Made by a program: the position numbers and the translations under genes
Source of the DNA: Pirellulaceae bacterium
GTDB lineage: Bacteria; Planctomycetota; Planctomycetia; Pirellulales; Pirellulaceae
Assembly: GCA_026004775.1 (NCBI GenBank)
Contig: BPJU01000016.1
Coordinates: 87,997-151,996 of the forward strand
Length of the DNA stretch: 64,000 bases
Direction: 5' to 3'
Notes under the pieces: model-generated
The model's database searches: none
What the model was told of the DNA's origin: nothing
The model's input: the letters and a program-made list of their open reading frames with translations, nothing else
Shown: positions 1-7,528 of the stretch, one piece after another
Position numbering within the stretch: the stretch's first letter is position 1
Layout of the letters: each line of letters starts with the position of its first letter

Positions 1-711
1 AGGCCGTTTCCTGTAGACAGTCCTTCCGCCAGCTATTTTCCCGTTTACAGTCCCTGTGTGTTGTTCGGGGAATCAAGTCGGCCCAATTACCTTTTATTTT
101 TGCGCGAACAACAACAAAGTGCCAAGGATGTGACGTTCGAAGTTATGCGCCACGATGGTGAGTCGATATTAGTTGGGGCCCGTTACGCAGCACCCGGGCT
201 CGCCGGGCCTATGCGATTTTCCTTTGATTTTTTGAACACACGGCCATACCCGATCTTACGGGAAGCCCGTATCGAAGCAATGTCCGACGGCCGGGAGAAA
301 GTTCTCGTGTCACAATTCTCTGATTTTGTCGAGGTTATCGGTGGACTCCTAGCTCGAAAAGTGGTAATAGTTCTGGCAGGGGGTAAGGCACCAACGGCGT
401 CGGTGACCCTGTGGCAGTCAACTGATTTGGGGAGCCGTCCGCCGCGACACGAGGATTGTCTTGTTCGGATCGCCCAAGGCCATGTTATTCGTTGCCTGAG
501 GGAGACATCTTACCCGCCGCTGGTAGGCGGATACAAAACTATAGATATTACCAAATTGTCGCCCAATGACATCGCTGAGGCATGCCGCAAACCGCAGTCA
601 CGGACGCGCTCTTTCACCCGCATGGCAGTGTGGGGCTTTTTTGGTGTCACTGTGTTGAGTCTGGCTTGCTGGGGTCTGTACCGCTGGAGGCAGCGCCATA
701 AAAACGGTTGA
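1..711 (+). CDS. Membrane-anchored secreted protein, cassette copy 0 (5' end outside window)
   Basis: The frame is open from base 1 without a convincing start, so the gene begins upstream of the window. The visible part aligns with the C-terminal two thirds of the proteins at 2198-3412 and 6041-7201: it shares the VLFG...RPN...LR.QQQ block, the D.LVRI...I.C block, the GGY..(I/F)DI block and the (A/E)CR motif. A single membrane segment lies near the end, followed by the tail WGLYRWRQRHKNG, so the chain is probably exported and held by its C-terminus with a short basic cytoplasmic end. The stop is 134 bases before the start of a DUF1573 gene. I do not recognise a described family, and the function is unknown. 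Confidence 0.7.
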   Translation, partial: RPFPVDSPSASYFPVYSPCVLFGESSRPNYLLFLREQQQSAKDVTFEVMRHDGESILVGARYAAPGLAGPMRFSFDFLNTRPYPILREARIEAMSDGREKVLVSQFSDFVEVIGGLLARKVVIVLAGGKAPTASVTLWQSTDLGSRPPRHEDCLVRIAQGHVIRCLRETSYPPLVGGYKTIDITKLSPNDIAEACRKPQSRTRSFTRMAVWGFFGVTVLSLACWGLYRWRQRHKNG

Positions 712-845
712 CTGCTCTGGAGATTTGTCAATCGAAAACTTCTGCCTGGATTTTTCGACTACGCAAGATCAGCCATACGTACCGAACGGTTTTTCTGGTA
801 ATTCCAGCCGTTTCGGGTCGTGAACGCACCGAGGTTGACCAAATC

Positions 846-1556
846 ATGTGCGCTTCCTCATCCACCGAAAAAATTCGCCAACCATCTGGCCGTGGCGTTA
901 CTTTTGCCTTGGCCGTCCTGGCCTGTCTTCTGGCCGTAATCGCCGTCGGTCCATCGATCGTGCGGCATATCCGGCAGCTGGGAAACCGCTTCCTGTCTTC
1001 CGGCCAAGTGCTGATCGTACACGATCTGGGACCGGTACTCGTAGAAACACCTACCGCCGCCGATGCCTCCCGCCCGCCCCCGCGGATCGCTCATCGCTTT
1101 ACCATCGAAAATCCTTCGCCTCACCAGTCGTTGCGGCTGGCGTTAGAAAAACGCTCGTGTGGTTGCCTTTCGGTAACGGAACCCGAACCCATCCCGCCCA
1201 ACGGTACCGGGCAGGTTGAGCTCGCTTTTGTCCCCGCCGGTCAATTGGAACTCCGCAGCGAATTGGCCAGCTTCACGACGAATCTCCAGCAGCCTCGCTC
1301 GGTCACGCTCCTGTGGAAGGCTCATCTGCTTCCCCGCGTGGAGTTGCTGGGGGCTCGCCGGCGCTACATCCCCTATGGCGGGCCGTATCGCCTCCAAACG
1401 GCTATCCGCTATCACAGTCCTGCCTATTGGCACAGGCCAATCCGCGTTGGGATGGGACGTCAACTCGCCACGGGGGTAATACTTTACTATTTGGCTTCGC
1501 ACCCTCTGCTGCACGCCCAGGGGGAAATTTGCGAAAAATTTTTGCCCCCCTCTTGA
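846..1556 (+). pseudogene. Truncated DUF1573-type protein, cassette copy 0
   Basis: The N-terminus has one membrane segment (about residues 14-33) and then an Ig-like DUF1573 domain with the typical KRSCGCLSV motif near residue 100. The chain is clearly homologous to the complete protein at 7529-8638 up to the block RRRYIPYGGPYR. After about residue 197 (base 1435) the similarity stops. The remaining codons read through a fragment of inverted-repeat element A and into the promoter of the next cassette, with the stop inside the -35 box. The protein is about 236 residues against 369 for the intact copy, so I read it as a remnant. The ATG at 846 matches the start of the intact paralogue; an earlier GTG at 708 adds an unsupported extension. 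Confidence 0.65.
1441..1475 (+). repeat. Fragment of inverted-repeat element A (3' part)
   Basis: About 35 bases resemble the stretch TCCGCG..GGGATGG near the right end of the full element at 7369-7499, with several mismatches. The fragment lies exactly where homology between the two DUF1573 genes ends, so it may mark the event that truncated the gene. Confidence 0.45.
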
Positions 1557-1581
1557 CAAACAACGCGGAATCGTTAGCTTA
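1553..1581 (+). promoter_or_regulatory. Candidate sigma-70-type promoter of cassette copy 1
   Basis: A perfect TTGACA (1553-1558) is followed after 16 bases by TAGCTT, a weak -10 candidate. An A/T-rich block and a C run lie directly upstream. The whole block from about 1521 to 1630 recurs at about 5241-5350 upstream of cassette copy 2 with few changes, which supports a conserved control region. The -10 assignment is uncertain. Confidence 0.5.
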
Positions 1582-1630
1582 GGGGGTCATAATCGGGGAG
1601 GTGAGTAGTGGTGGTGCGGGGTTGGCGGTG

Positions 1631-1700
1631 CTCACTGCTCACTGCTCACTGCTCACTGCTCACTGCTCACTGCTCACTGCTCACTGCTCACTGCTCACTG
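1631..1700 (+). repeat. (CTCACTG)10 heptanucleotide tandem repeat
   Basis: There are ten perfect, uninterrupted copies of the 7-base unit CTCACTG between the promoter block and the ribosome binding site of the small protein at 1752. The same array, also with exactly ten copies, is at 5351-5420. Seven is not a multiple of three, so a copy-number change would alter both spacing and any reading frame running through it. Confidence 0.95.
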
Positions 1701-1751
1701 CTCCGGGTCTTGCGATTGGTAGTGTATGACATCTTGGCAGGAGGAACGGTT

Positions 1752-2150
1752 ATGGTCCGGTTGCGTTCTGTTGACATGGTCCTTCTCGTTCTGTGTGTAG
1801 TTTTTGGGGCAGCCGCTGTCTACGACCAGTCATTCTGTGCGTTGATTCCCATAGGTGCACCGAATCGTGCCCCTGAATGCGTCGTGACTGACTCTAGTTG
1901 CCACAACCAGTCGGGCCTCTGTCAGAACAGCGAAGGTGAAACGGTCCAGTATGCGTCGTGGAAGTTCGTCGAACTGGCGTATAACACATGTCGGCCCGCC
2001 CCCGGAAGTTGTTACAAGTGCATAGTCTTGAATTCAAAGCTCCCATGTAAGGTTAAGGTCTATTTTATGGACACGAATTGTGGGGGTGCTACTGTCTGTG
2101 AAGAGGCCCAGGAGGTAAACGAATGCGAAACCGACCTTAGCGGTTGTTGA
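1752..2150 (+). CDS. Small cysteine-rich secreted protein, cassette copy 1
   Basis: The 132-residue protein has a basic start, a hydrophobic export segment (about residues 9-23) and a mature part with 12 cysteines in spaced pairs, suggesting a disulfide-stabilised extracytoplasmic peptide. The ATG at 1752 is preceded by AGGAGG (1739-1744). A GTG at 1608 in the same frame would add a low-complexity stretch encoded by the heptanucleotide array and is less likely. The gene overlaps or nearly touches the larger membrane-anchored protein downstream and has a related counterpart at 5479-5850. I know no family for it. Confidence 0.75.
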   Translation: MVRLRSVDMVLLVLCVVFGAAAVYDQSFCALIPIGAPNRAPECVVTDSSCHNQSGLCQNSEGETVQYASWKFVELAYNTCRPAPGSCYKCIVLNSKLPCKVKVYFMDTNCGGATVCEEAQEVNECETDLSGC

Positions 2151-2197
2151 GGGCCGTAACCGCAAAATTTCGCCATGCTTTGCGGGAGTTATTGATT

Positions 2198-3412
2198 ATG
2201 GGGCGTGCAGGGTGTCGGACCGCAGCGCTTTTCTGGTGCGTTTGCTTCTCGGTTGTATCCTTGGCTCGGCAGGTGTGCGTTTATGCCCAATCACGAGATT
2301 CCACGATTCGGGAGGTGGATGCTTTGGCTGCCGCCACCGACACCTGGCTGACGAGTATCGAGTTCTATTGCAGGTTTGAGCAATATTCGGGAACCGCAGC
2401 CTCCTGGGACGACGCACTGGCCGAGAAATACACAAAACCGTTGCAGTTACGCTGCACGGGCGAGTATGCCGTGAGCAAGGATTGTATTCGCCATGCCGTA
2501 CGTGATCCCAATGCGCCAAGCCCGTCCGGGTCACGAAACGCCGCTACCACCAGCGCTCCCCAAAAAACCAGCGGCGGTCTGAAAATCCACGATGCTGCCC
2601 GGAACAAAAAAAGCCGTGTCCGTCTGATTTGGCAACCCGGAAAGGCTCAATTCTTGCCCTGGATGCCCGACCAGCGGTCGGAACTTGCATTACCCGATGA
2701 GGCATTGGTGGCTGATGACTATGTTACCATGTTCCTAGCTGCACCAACCTTTGTATGGGGATGGGCAAGGTTTTCTAACTTGCTGAGCCATTATCGTAAT
2801 CGCGAGCGTCGCGGCCAGACAGTGCGTTGGGAGGTCATACGGCCAAATCCAGAGACGTGGGAGGTACACATCGGGGACCGCGATGAGCTCAGCCGAACCG
2901 TGGCGCTCTATCAGCTCGTTGGGCAATTTCCGATGCTGACGAAACTAGAAACTCTGCGAAGGCAAGATCCCAACGCTTCGTGGGAACGCAGCTCGATCGC
3001 GTTTTATGAAAAACCGGTTCTGGTGACTGGTGGGCCGATCGCCAGCCAGGTACGCAGTATGTATGTAACTTTAGAAGGAATTTCCGTCCGCCTATGGCGC
3101 GCCACGGATTTCCGGGCACCGCGGTCGCAAGATTTCATCGTACGCGTACCGGCGGATGACCGGATCTATTGTGTCCAGCGTTCTTCGATCCCTTCGGCCG
3201 CCGGCGGTTACCGACCGTTCGACATAGCTCGGATGTCAACCGCCGATCTCTCGTGGGAATGCCGCGTCCCGGGGATTGCTGGGATTCCTGAGGCGGAGTC
3301 TGCTAGCAACTACGGGTGGCTATGGCTATTAGGAGTAGCCGCACTGGCTACGCTGCTGCTGTGCGCGGTCTATCGATGGAGGAAAAAAGGACTGAGATGG
3401 CGCACTTCCTGA
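2198..3412 (+). CDS. Membrane-anchored secreted protein, cassette copy 1
   Basis: The 404-residue protein has an N-terminal signal peptide (about residues 1-30, ending near VYAQS), a long extracytoplasmic region and one C-terminal membrane segment (WLWLLGVAALATLLLC) followed by AVYRWRKKGLRWRTS. It is a paralogue of the proteins at 1-711 and 6041-7201. They share an N-terminal DALAAA.D.W block, the QDF.VRV...I.CV block and a final ECR motif before the anchor. I chose ATG 2198 because it begins the signal peptide; TTG 2144, which overlaps the stop of the small protein, is possible. The function is unknown. Confidence 0.75.
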   Translation: MGRAGCRTAALFWCVCFSVVSLARQVCVYAQSRDSTIREVDALAAATDTWLTSIEFYCRFEQYSGTAASWDDALAEKYTKPLQLRCTGEYAVSKDCIRHAVRDPNAPSPSGSRNAATTSAPQKTSGGLKIHDAARNKKSRVRLIWQPGKAQFLPWMPDQRSELALPDEALVADDYVTMFLAAPTFVWGWARFSNLLSHYRNRERRGQTVRWEVIRPNPETWEVHIGDRDELSRTVALYQLVGQFPMLTKLETLRRQDPNASWERSSIAFYEKPVLVTGGPIASQVRSMYVTLEGISVRLWRATDFRAPRSQDFIVRVPADDRIYCVQRSSIPSAAGGYRPFDIARMSTADLSWECRVPGIAGIPEAESASNYGWLWLLGVAALATLLLCAVYRWRKKGLRWRTS

Positions 3413-3417
3413 TTTGG

Positions 3418-3500
3418 CGTGCAACACCGTTGTCCAGGCGCGGCCCACAGCGTGGCGGGATGGAACGCCAACTCCTCACGGGCGAGGACGCCCGTGCCAC
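3418..3500 (+). repeat. Partial inverted-repeat element A
   Basis: This is the right-hand part of element A, including GGGATGGAACGCCAACTC and the right terminus GACGCCCGTGCCAC. The left terminus is missing. It ends two bases before a second copy starts, so two elements sit head to tail here. Confidence 0.6.
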
Positions 3501-3624
3501 ACGTGGCACGGCCGTCCCGGCCGTGTGGGTTACCCAAGTCGCTGGTTACCACCGGTGCATAACGCGTGCTGCGCAGCCCGACTTCCTTCGTGATGGAAAC
3601 TCAACTCCCCACGGGCGAGGACGC

Positions 3625-5198
3625 CTCGTTGTACCCGATAAGTCAAAATTGCTATTGTCTGAAAGCAGGCGATTCTGGTAATCATTGGGACCTGCGGAAG
3701 GTATGGAAGATTAGTCGACTAGTCAAGGAGGTTCCCAATGGTCGTTGCATGGGTAGCGGAGGAATTTAAGGAGTTGAAGTTGGGAGATAAGCGGTTAGAC
3801 AAGCGATTCTTACGTGTTATGTCAGGTTTGGCGGGAGGTCCCAATAGGAGCATTCCGGAAACGTGTCGTGGCAAAAGGGAAGTAGATGCTGCGTATGAGT
3901 TATTTAAAAACCCAAAGGTTACACCAGAAAAGGTTCTGGAAGCGCACTTGCAAGCCACAAAGCAGCGCATTTCTCAAGAAAAGAGGGTGGTCGTGGCGCA
4001 GGATACCACAGAGCTGGACCTGACAAGGCCCGAGCAACAGGTGGCGGGAGTTGGTTACTTGGATAATCCTGCGCGGCGAGGGCTATATGCGCACATAGCA
4101 CACGCGTTCACATGCGAGGGTGTGCCGCTGGGAACGACCTTCATCAAGACGTGGACCAGATCCGGAGAGGAGTGGTCGGTTAGCAGTGAAGAGAGGCGCA
4201 AGAAGCGGAAGGCGGCGTCGATTGAAACGAAGGAGAGTTACCGGTGGATTGAGGGGTTTCGAGCTGTGGCGGCTCTTGCCCAAGAATGCCCGAACACGGA
4301 ATTCGTGTGTGTTGCTGACAGCGAGGCGGATATTTACCAGCTGTTTTTAGAGCACGAAAAAGCTCCCGGAGTGCTGCTGCTTGTACGCGCTTGTCATAAT
4401 CGAGTAGCCAAAGACGATTCGGGTAATATCGCGTTCCTGAAGGATTTCCTGAATGAGGCACCGGTTTGTTTGCAATACGAGGTTGTCGTTCGCGAGCGTG
4501 AGGCGAAAACCACGTGTGAAAAGCGACCGCGCCGGCAGTCTCGTCTACAACGGAAGGCGGTCTTGGAAGTGTGCGCAGCGTCGGTGACGCTGCAACCGCC
4601 GAAGCAACACAGTCGTGATTGCCCGGCGATTCGCATCAACGCGGTTTTGGTATGCGAGCGTGATGCACCAGCAGGCGAAGAACCAGTCGAATGGATCTTG
4701 TTGACCAATTTCCCCATTGACACGGCGCAGCAAGTGGCAGAGGTGGTCGACCTGTACTGTTTGCGTTGGCAGATCGAAGTTTACTTCAGGACGTTGAAGG
4801 AAGGTTGTCGCGTAGAGAAGCGGCGGTTCGAGTACCTGGACCGATACAGGAATTTTCTTGCGGTGGCGATGGTGTTGGCATGGCGGGTGCTGTATCTATC
4901 TCGCATGGGGGACACCTGTCCGGATATTAGTTGTGAGGCGATATTTGAGCCGTCGGAGTGGAAAGCCGTTTGGACAGTACTGAAGGGAGAACCTCCGCCG
5001 GCCGAGCCACCGAAGGTTAACGAAATGGTGAGGATGGTGGCGCGGCTTGGCGGCTACGTTGATTACAAGAACCGTCAGGACCGACCAGGCCCTCAAACTC
5101 TTTGGCGAGGGCTTCAGCGCATGTCTGATCTGAGCTGGGGTTGGGACGTATTCGGCCCGGAGGCACGATCAGGCTGACGATTTATCGGGTACAACGAG
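3625..5198 (+). mobile_element. IS4-family insertion sequence (about 1.57 kb)
   Basis: The ends carry inverted repeats: CTCGTTGTACCCGATAA at the left and its complement at the right (to 5198). The flanks share GCGAGGACGC (3615-3624 and 5199-5208), read as a 10-base target duplication. The exact length is ambiguous between 8 and 12 bases because the target and the IS tips share GAGG/CCTC. One full-length transposase gene lies between the ends. The element appears intact and sits inside an inverted-repeat element A. Confidence 0.85.
3738..5177 (+). CDS. IS4-family (Tn5/IS50-like) transposase
   Basis: The 479-residue DDE transposase cuts and rejoins the IS ends. The N-terminal WVAEEF...LGDKRLDKR..R block is typical of the Tn5-like group. 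The catalytic acidic residues are visible in VVAQDTTELD (about residue 95), CVADSEADIY (about residue 195) and the C-terminal RWQIEVYFRTLKEGCRVEK, which fits the Y-(2)-R-(3)-E-(6)-K signature of IS4 transposases. The start ATG 3738 has AAGGAGG nine bases upstream. The frame is complete with no disruption, so the element may still be active. Confidence 0.93.
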   Translation: MVVAWVAEEFKELKLGDKRLDKRFLRVMSGLAGGPNRSIPETCRGKREVDAAYELFKNPKVTPEKVLEAHLQATKQRISQEKRVVVAQDTTELDLTRPEQQVAGVGYLDNPARRGLYAHIAHAFTCEGVPLGTTFIKTWTRSGEEWSVSSEERRKKRKAASIETKESYRWIEGFRAVAALAQECPNTEFVCVADSEADIYQLFLEHEKAPGVLLLVRACHNRVAKDDSGNIAFLKDFLNEAPVCLQYEVVVREREAKTTCEKRPRRQSRLQRKAVLEVCAASVTLQPPKQHSRDCPAIRINAVLVCERDAPAGEEPVEWILLTNFPIDTAQQVAEVVDLYCLRWQIEVYFRTLKEGCRVEKRRFEYLDRYRNFLAVAMVLAWRVLYLSRMGDTCPDISCEAIFEPSEWKAVWTVLKGEPPPAEPPKVNEMVRMVARLGGYVDYKNRQDRPGPQTLWRGLQRMSDLSWGWDVFGPEARSG

Positions 5199-5272
5199 GC
5201 GAGGACGCCCGTGCCACTTGCCGAGTGGGCCACCCACCGCAGGAAAATTTGCGAAAAATTTTTGCCCCCCTC

Positions 5273-5301
5273 TTGACAGACACCGCGGAATGGTTAAGTT
5301 A
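5273..5301 (+). promoter_or_regulatory. Candidate sigma-70-type promoter of cassette copy 2
   Basis: TTGACA (5273-5278) is followed after 16 bases by TAAGTT. The preceding A/T block and C run, and the following stretch up to the heptanucleotide array, match the block at about 1521-1630. The conservation of this whole segment between the two cassettes is the main support. Confidence 0.5.
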
Positions 5302-5350
5302 CGGGGTGATAATCGGACAGCTGAGTAGTGGTGGTGCGGGGTTGGCGGTG

Positions 5351-5420
5351 CTCACTGCTCACTGCTCACTGCTCACTGCTCACTGCTCACTGCTCACTGC
5401 TCACTGCTCACTGCTCACTG
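5351..5420 (+). repeat. (CTCACTG)10 heptanucleotide tandem repeat, second locus
   Basis: Ten perfect copies of CTCACTG lie between the duplicated promoter block and the small cysteine-rich gene at 5479. The copy number equals that at 1631-1700. The sequence directly after the array differs between the two loci, so the duplicated segment ends at the array. Confidence 0.95.
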
Positions 5421-5478
5421 CCACGTGGTCGGTTTGGCGTGTCGTGCATTTTTGCGTAACTGCGTAAGGAGGATACCC

Positions 5479-5850
5479 ATGCGTTCCTACCGCCGAATTG
5501 ATCTGATCCTAGCCGTCGCGTGCGTGTTACTTTCGTTGGCTGCGATTTGGCCGAATTCCGTATGTGTGACCCTTAACGCCGGCGACCCGGCGCGTAGTGC
5601 GGCATGTACGGCGCCAGCGGGTTGCGTTAATCAAACGAGCGAGTGTATCGAAGGACCCGCAACGGAATCGTTTTTCCAGGGTGAGCTCTCTTATCAAGCC
5701 TGTCTATCAAGACCTGTCACTTCAAAGTGCGAAGAATTACAAGAGACCGCCGTGTGCGTCGTCCGAGACTTTTACACCCTCCCTAATTGTCTTGGTCCTA
5801 AGGCATGCTCACGTGAAATCAGACAACCCAACTGCCGGACAGTATTCTAG
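5479..5850 (+). CDS. Small cysteine-rich secreted protein, cassette copy 2
   Basis: The 123-residue protein has an N-terminal hydrophobic export segment (about residues 7-25) and ten cysteines in the mature part. ATG 5479 is preceded by AAGGAGG, eight bases upstream. Position, size, export signal and cysteine richness match the product at 1752-2150, although the sequences have diverged. It is probably a disulfide-bonded extracytoplasmic peptide of unknown role. Confidence 0.75.
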   Translation: MRSYRRIDLILAVACVLLSLAAIWPNSVCVTLNAGDPARSAACTAPAGCVNQTSECIEGPATESFFQGELSYQACLSRPVTSKCEELQETAVCVVRDFYTLPNCLGPKACSREIRQPNCRTVF

Positions 5851-5873
5851 CCTGCCATTTGGCAATTGACCGG

Positions 5874-6053
5874 ATGGCCTTCGCCAGAACACAATATGAG
5901 GATGGCGTGATTCAGGCTGGTTTAGTTCTCTGGATGGGTAGTTGCGGGCAGCGGGTGACATCCAATTGCACTGGGGAGGCGTCGGCGGCGTGTGGTAATC
6001 CGAAGGTAGGCTGTGTCGGTTATCATCGAAAGGGTCGCAGATGCGCTCAGTAG
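5874..6053 (+). CDS. Possible 59-residue cysteine-containing ORF coupled to the next gene
   Basis: A short frame from ATG 5874 encodes about 59 residues with five cysteines in the second half. Its stop (6051-6053) overlaps the start of the membrane-anchored protein at 6041, an arrangement typical of translational coupling. It has no clear signal peptide and no counterpart in cassette copy 1. It could be a decayed extra copy of the cysteine-rich gene rather than a functional gene. Confidence 0.35.
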   Translation: MAFARTQYEDGVIQAGLVLWMGSCGQRVTSNCTGEASAACGNPKVGCVGYHRKGRRCAQ

Positions 6054-7201
6054 TGATGCACTGGCCGACGACAATGCTGTTTTTTCTAGTGTCCTTCGCC
6101 TATGGTCCCTTACGGATTGTTTCGGCGGATGAGCCCGAAACCACAGTTGATGCGTTAATCGCTGCCATTGACCAGTGGCAGCATGACGTCAGGTTTTTTT
6201 GCACAGCGCGGGTTTCCACGGCCTTCGCCGACTCACCCGAAGATGCATTGGCGGGCAAGTTTACCGGCGGACCTCCTACCCTTGAGGCTCTTACCGAGCA
6301 TGTAAAAGGGTCCGATGTGATTCGCACACGGATCGACCGTCGCTCGAAATCCAGAAAGGTTGATGGGCTCTGGTCCGAACCGGCCGATGTGGAAGTTGCG
6401 CGTCATTTGCGTTCGCGCGTTTGCCTCACGTATCGCCATGATGACGCGCAAGCTGACCCTGGTGGCGTCCGCCTCGAGGAAACATCGGCGTTACCAATTA
6501 CCGAGGACAGCCCCCTGGCGGGAGTTGGCGATGATTACAATCCAGTTCTTGTTTTTGGCGATGCGCGGCGCCCGAACTTTTTAAGGTATTTGCGGCAGCA
6601 ACAGCGTGATGGAAAATCCGTATCGTTTGAGGTAAATCGTTCCCATGCGGATTCGATCGTCGTGACGGCTGTTTTGGAGGATGCCCAGTTGGACACGCCG
6701 GTGCGCTTCACGTTTAACTTTTGGAATACGAAGCCGTTTCCGATGGTGCGACAGGTACAATCGAATACCAATTACCAGGGCAGGAATATTTTCGTATCAC
6801 AAACATTTTTGGATTTTGTACGTGTCGACGGGGGTATGCTCGCGAAAAAGGTTATCCTTGTGGCCAGTACCGGTAAGAAATCACCTGCATATGCGGTAAC
6901 CATTTGGGAATCAAACGACCTGGGACTTCGAGGCCCACAACAGCAGGACTATCTGGTACGTGTCTCCCCAAAAGCTTCCATCACGTGCGTGGCATTTAAT
7001 GCAATACCGAAGGTAGTGGACGGGTATTATACCTTCGACATTTCAAGGCTTTCAAGAGACGACATTGCTTCGGAGTGCCGCCAAGGTCCCATTCAGCCCG
7101 TTTCACCACGGCCCACCCGGTTGTGGTTGTGGTTTGTGGCGGCTGCCGCGTTGGTGGGCTTGGCTACGTGGGGTTTCTACCGGTGGCGTCGGCGGCGTTA
7201 A
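6041..7201 (+). CDS. Membrane-anchored secreted protein, cassette copy 2
   Basis: The 386-residue protein begins with a signal peptide (about residues 1-29, ending near IVSADEP). A long extracytoplasmic region follows, and it ends with a membrane segment (LWFVAAAALVGLATWG) and the tail FYRWRRRR. The central VLVFGDARRPNFLRYLRQQQ block, the QQDYLVRV...ITCV block and the final SECR motif are shared with the paralogues at 1-711 and 2198-3412. It lies between a cysteine-rich small protein and a DUF1573 gene, in the same order as in copy 0. The function is unknown; display on the outer face of the cytoplasmic membrane is inferred from the topology. Confidence 0.78.
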   Translation: MRSVVMHWPTTMLFFLVSFAYGPLRIVSADEPETTVDALIAAIDQWQHDVRFFCTARVSTAFADSPEDALAGKFTGGPPTLEALTEHVKGSDVIRTRIDRRSKSRKVDGLWSEPADVEVARHLRSRVCLTYRHDDAQADPGGVRLEETSALPITEDSPLAGVGDDYNPVLVFGDARRPNFLRYLRQQQRDGKSVSFEVNRSHADSIVVTAVLEDAQLDTPVRFTFNFWNTKPFPMVRQVQSNTNYQGRNIFVSQTFLDFVRVDGGMLAKKVILVASTGKKSPAYAVTIWESNDLGLRGPQQQDYLVRVSPKASITCVAFNAIPKVVDGYYTFDISRLSRDDIASECRQGPIQPVSPRPTRLWLWFVAAAALVGLATWGFYRWRRRR

Positions 7202-7368
7202 GAGTACGGTTGACACTGGTCGCCCTATTGGCGTTGTACCTGTTCATCAGCGGTATCAGTTCCGGATCCGGCAAGCTGTTCCATTTCGAACTTGATGCCG
7301 CTACGGAGGTTTAGCTAGACAGTTTGGAGTTCTGTGTGCCTTTGAGCACGATAGTGTGGCTGTGGCGC

Positions 7369-7499
7369 GTGGCACGGCCGTCTCGGCCGTGTGGGTTACC
7401 CAAGTCGCTGGTTAACACCGGTGCATAACGACCGCTGCGCAGCTCTATCCGCGACGGGATGGAATGTCAACTCCCCACGGGCGAGGACGCCCGTGCCAC
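7369..7499 (+). repeat. Complete inverted-repeat element A (131 bp)
   Basis: The element starts with GTGGCACGGCCGTC and ends with GACGCCCGTGCCAC, imperfect inverted repeats of 14 bases. The interior contains GGGTTACCCAAGTCGCTGG near the left. It has no coding capacity. Related copies or fragments lie at 1441, 3418, 3503/5199 and 18784, always between genes or at gene ends. Size and structure suit a MITE-type element. Confidence 0.75.
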
Positions 7500-7528
7500 G
7501 TGCGCTATCGCAAAAAGGTGAACCGAAC

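Larger units (their letters stand above)
3503..5217 (+). repeat. Inverted-repeat element A, interrupted by an IS
   Basis: The left part (3503-3624) starts with GTGGCACGGCCGTC. The right part (5199-5217) ends with GACGCCCGTGCCAC. Removing the insertion sequence between them, together with one copy of the target duplication, restores an element equivalent to the uninterrupted copy at 7369-7499. The termini are near-perfect inverted repeats of each other, and no coding capacity is visible, so this looks like a small non-autonomous mobile element. Confidence 0.7.

Noticed and set aside
1608..1751. N-terminal extension of the small cysteine-rich protein through the heptanucleotide array (repeating CSLLTAH)
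   Set aside because: The peptide is an artefact of translating CTCACTG repeats. A strong AGGAGG and a signal-peptide start occur at 1752.
1631..5420. CTCACTG arrays as CRISPR or replication iterons
   Set aside because: No spacers separate the units, the unit is only 7 bases long, and no cas or rep genes lie nearby. The position in a gene leader argues for a simple sequence repeat.
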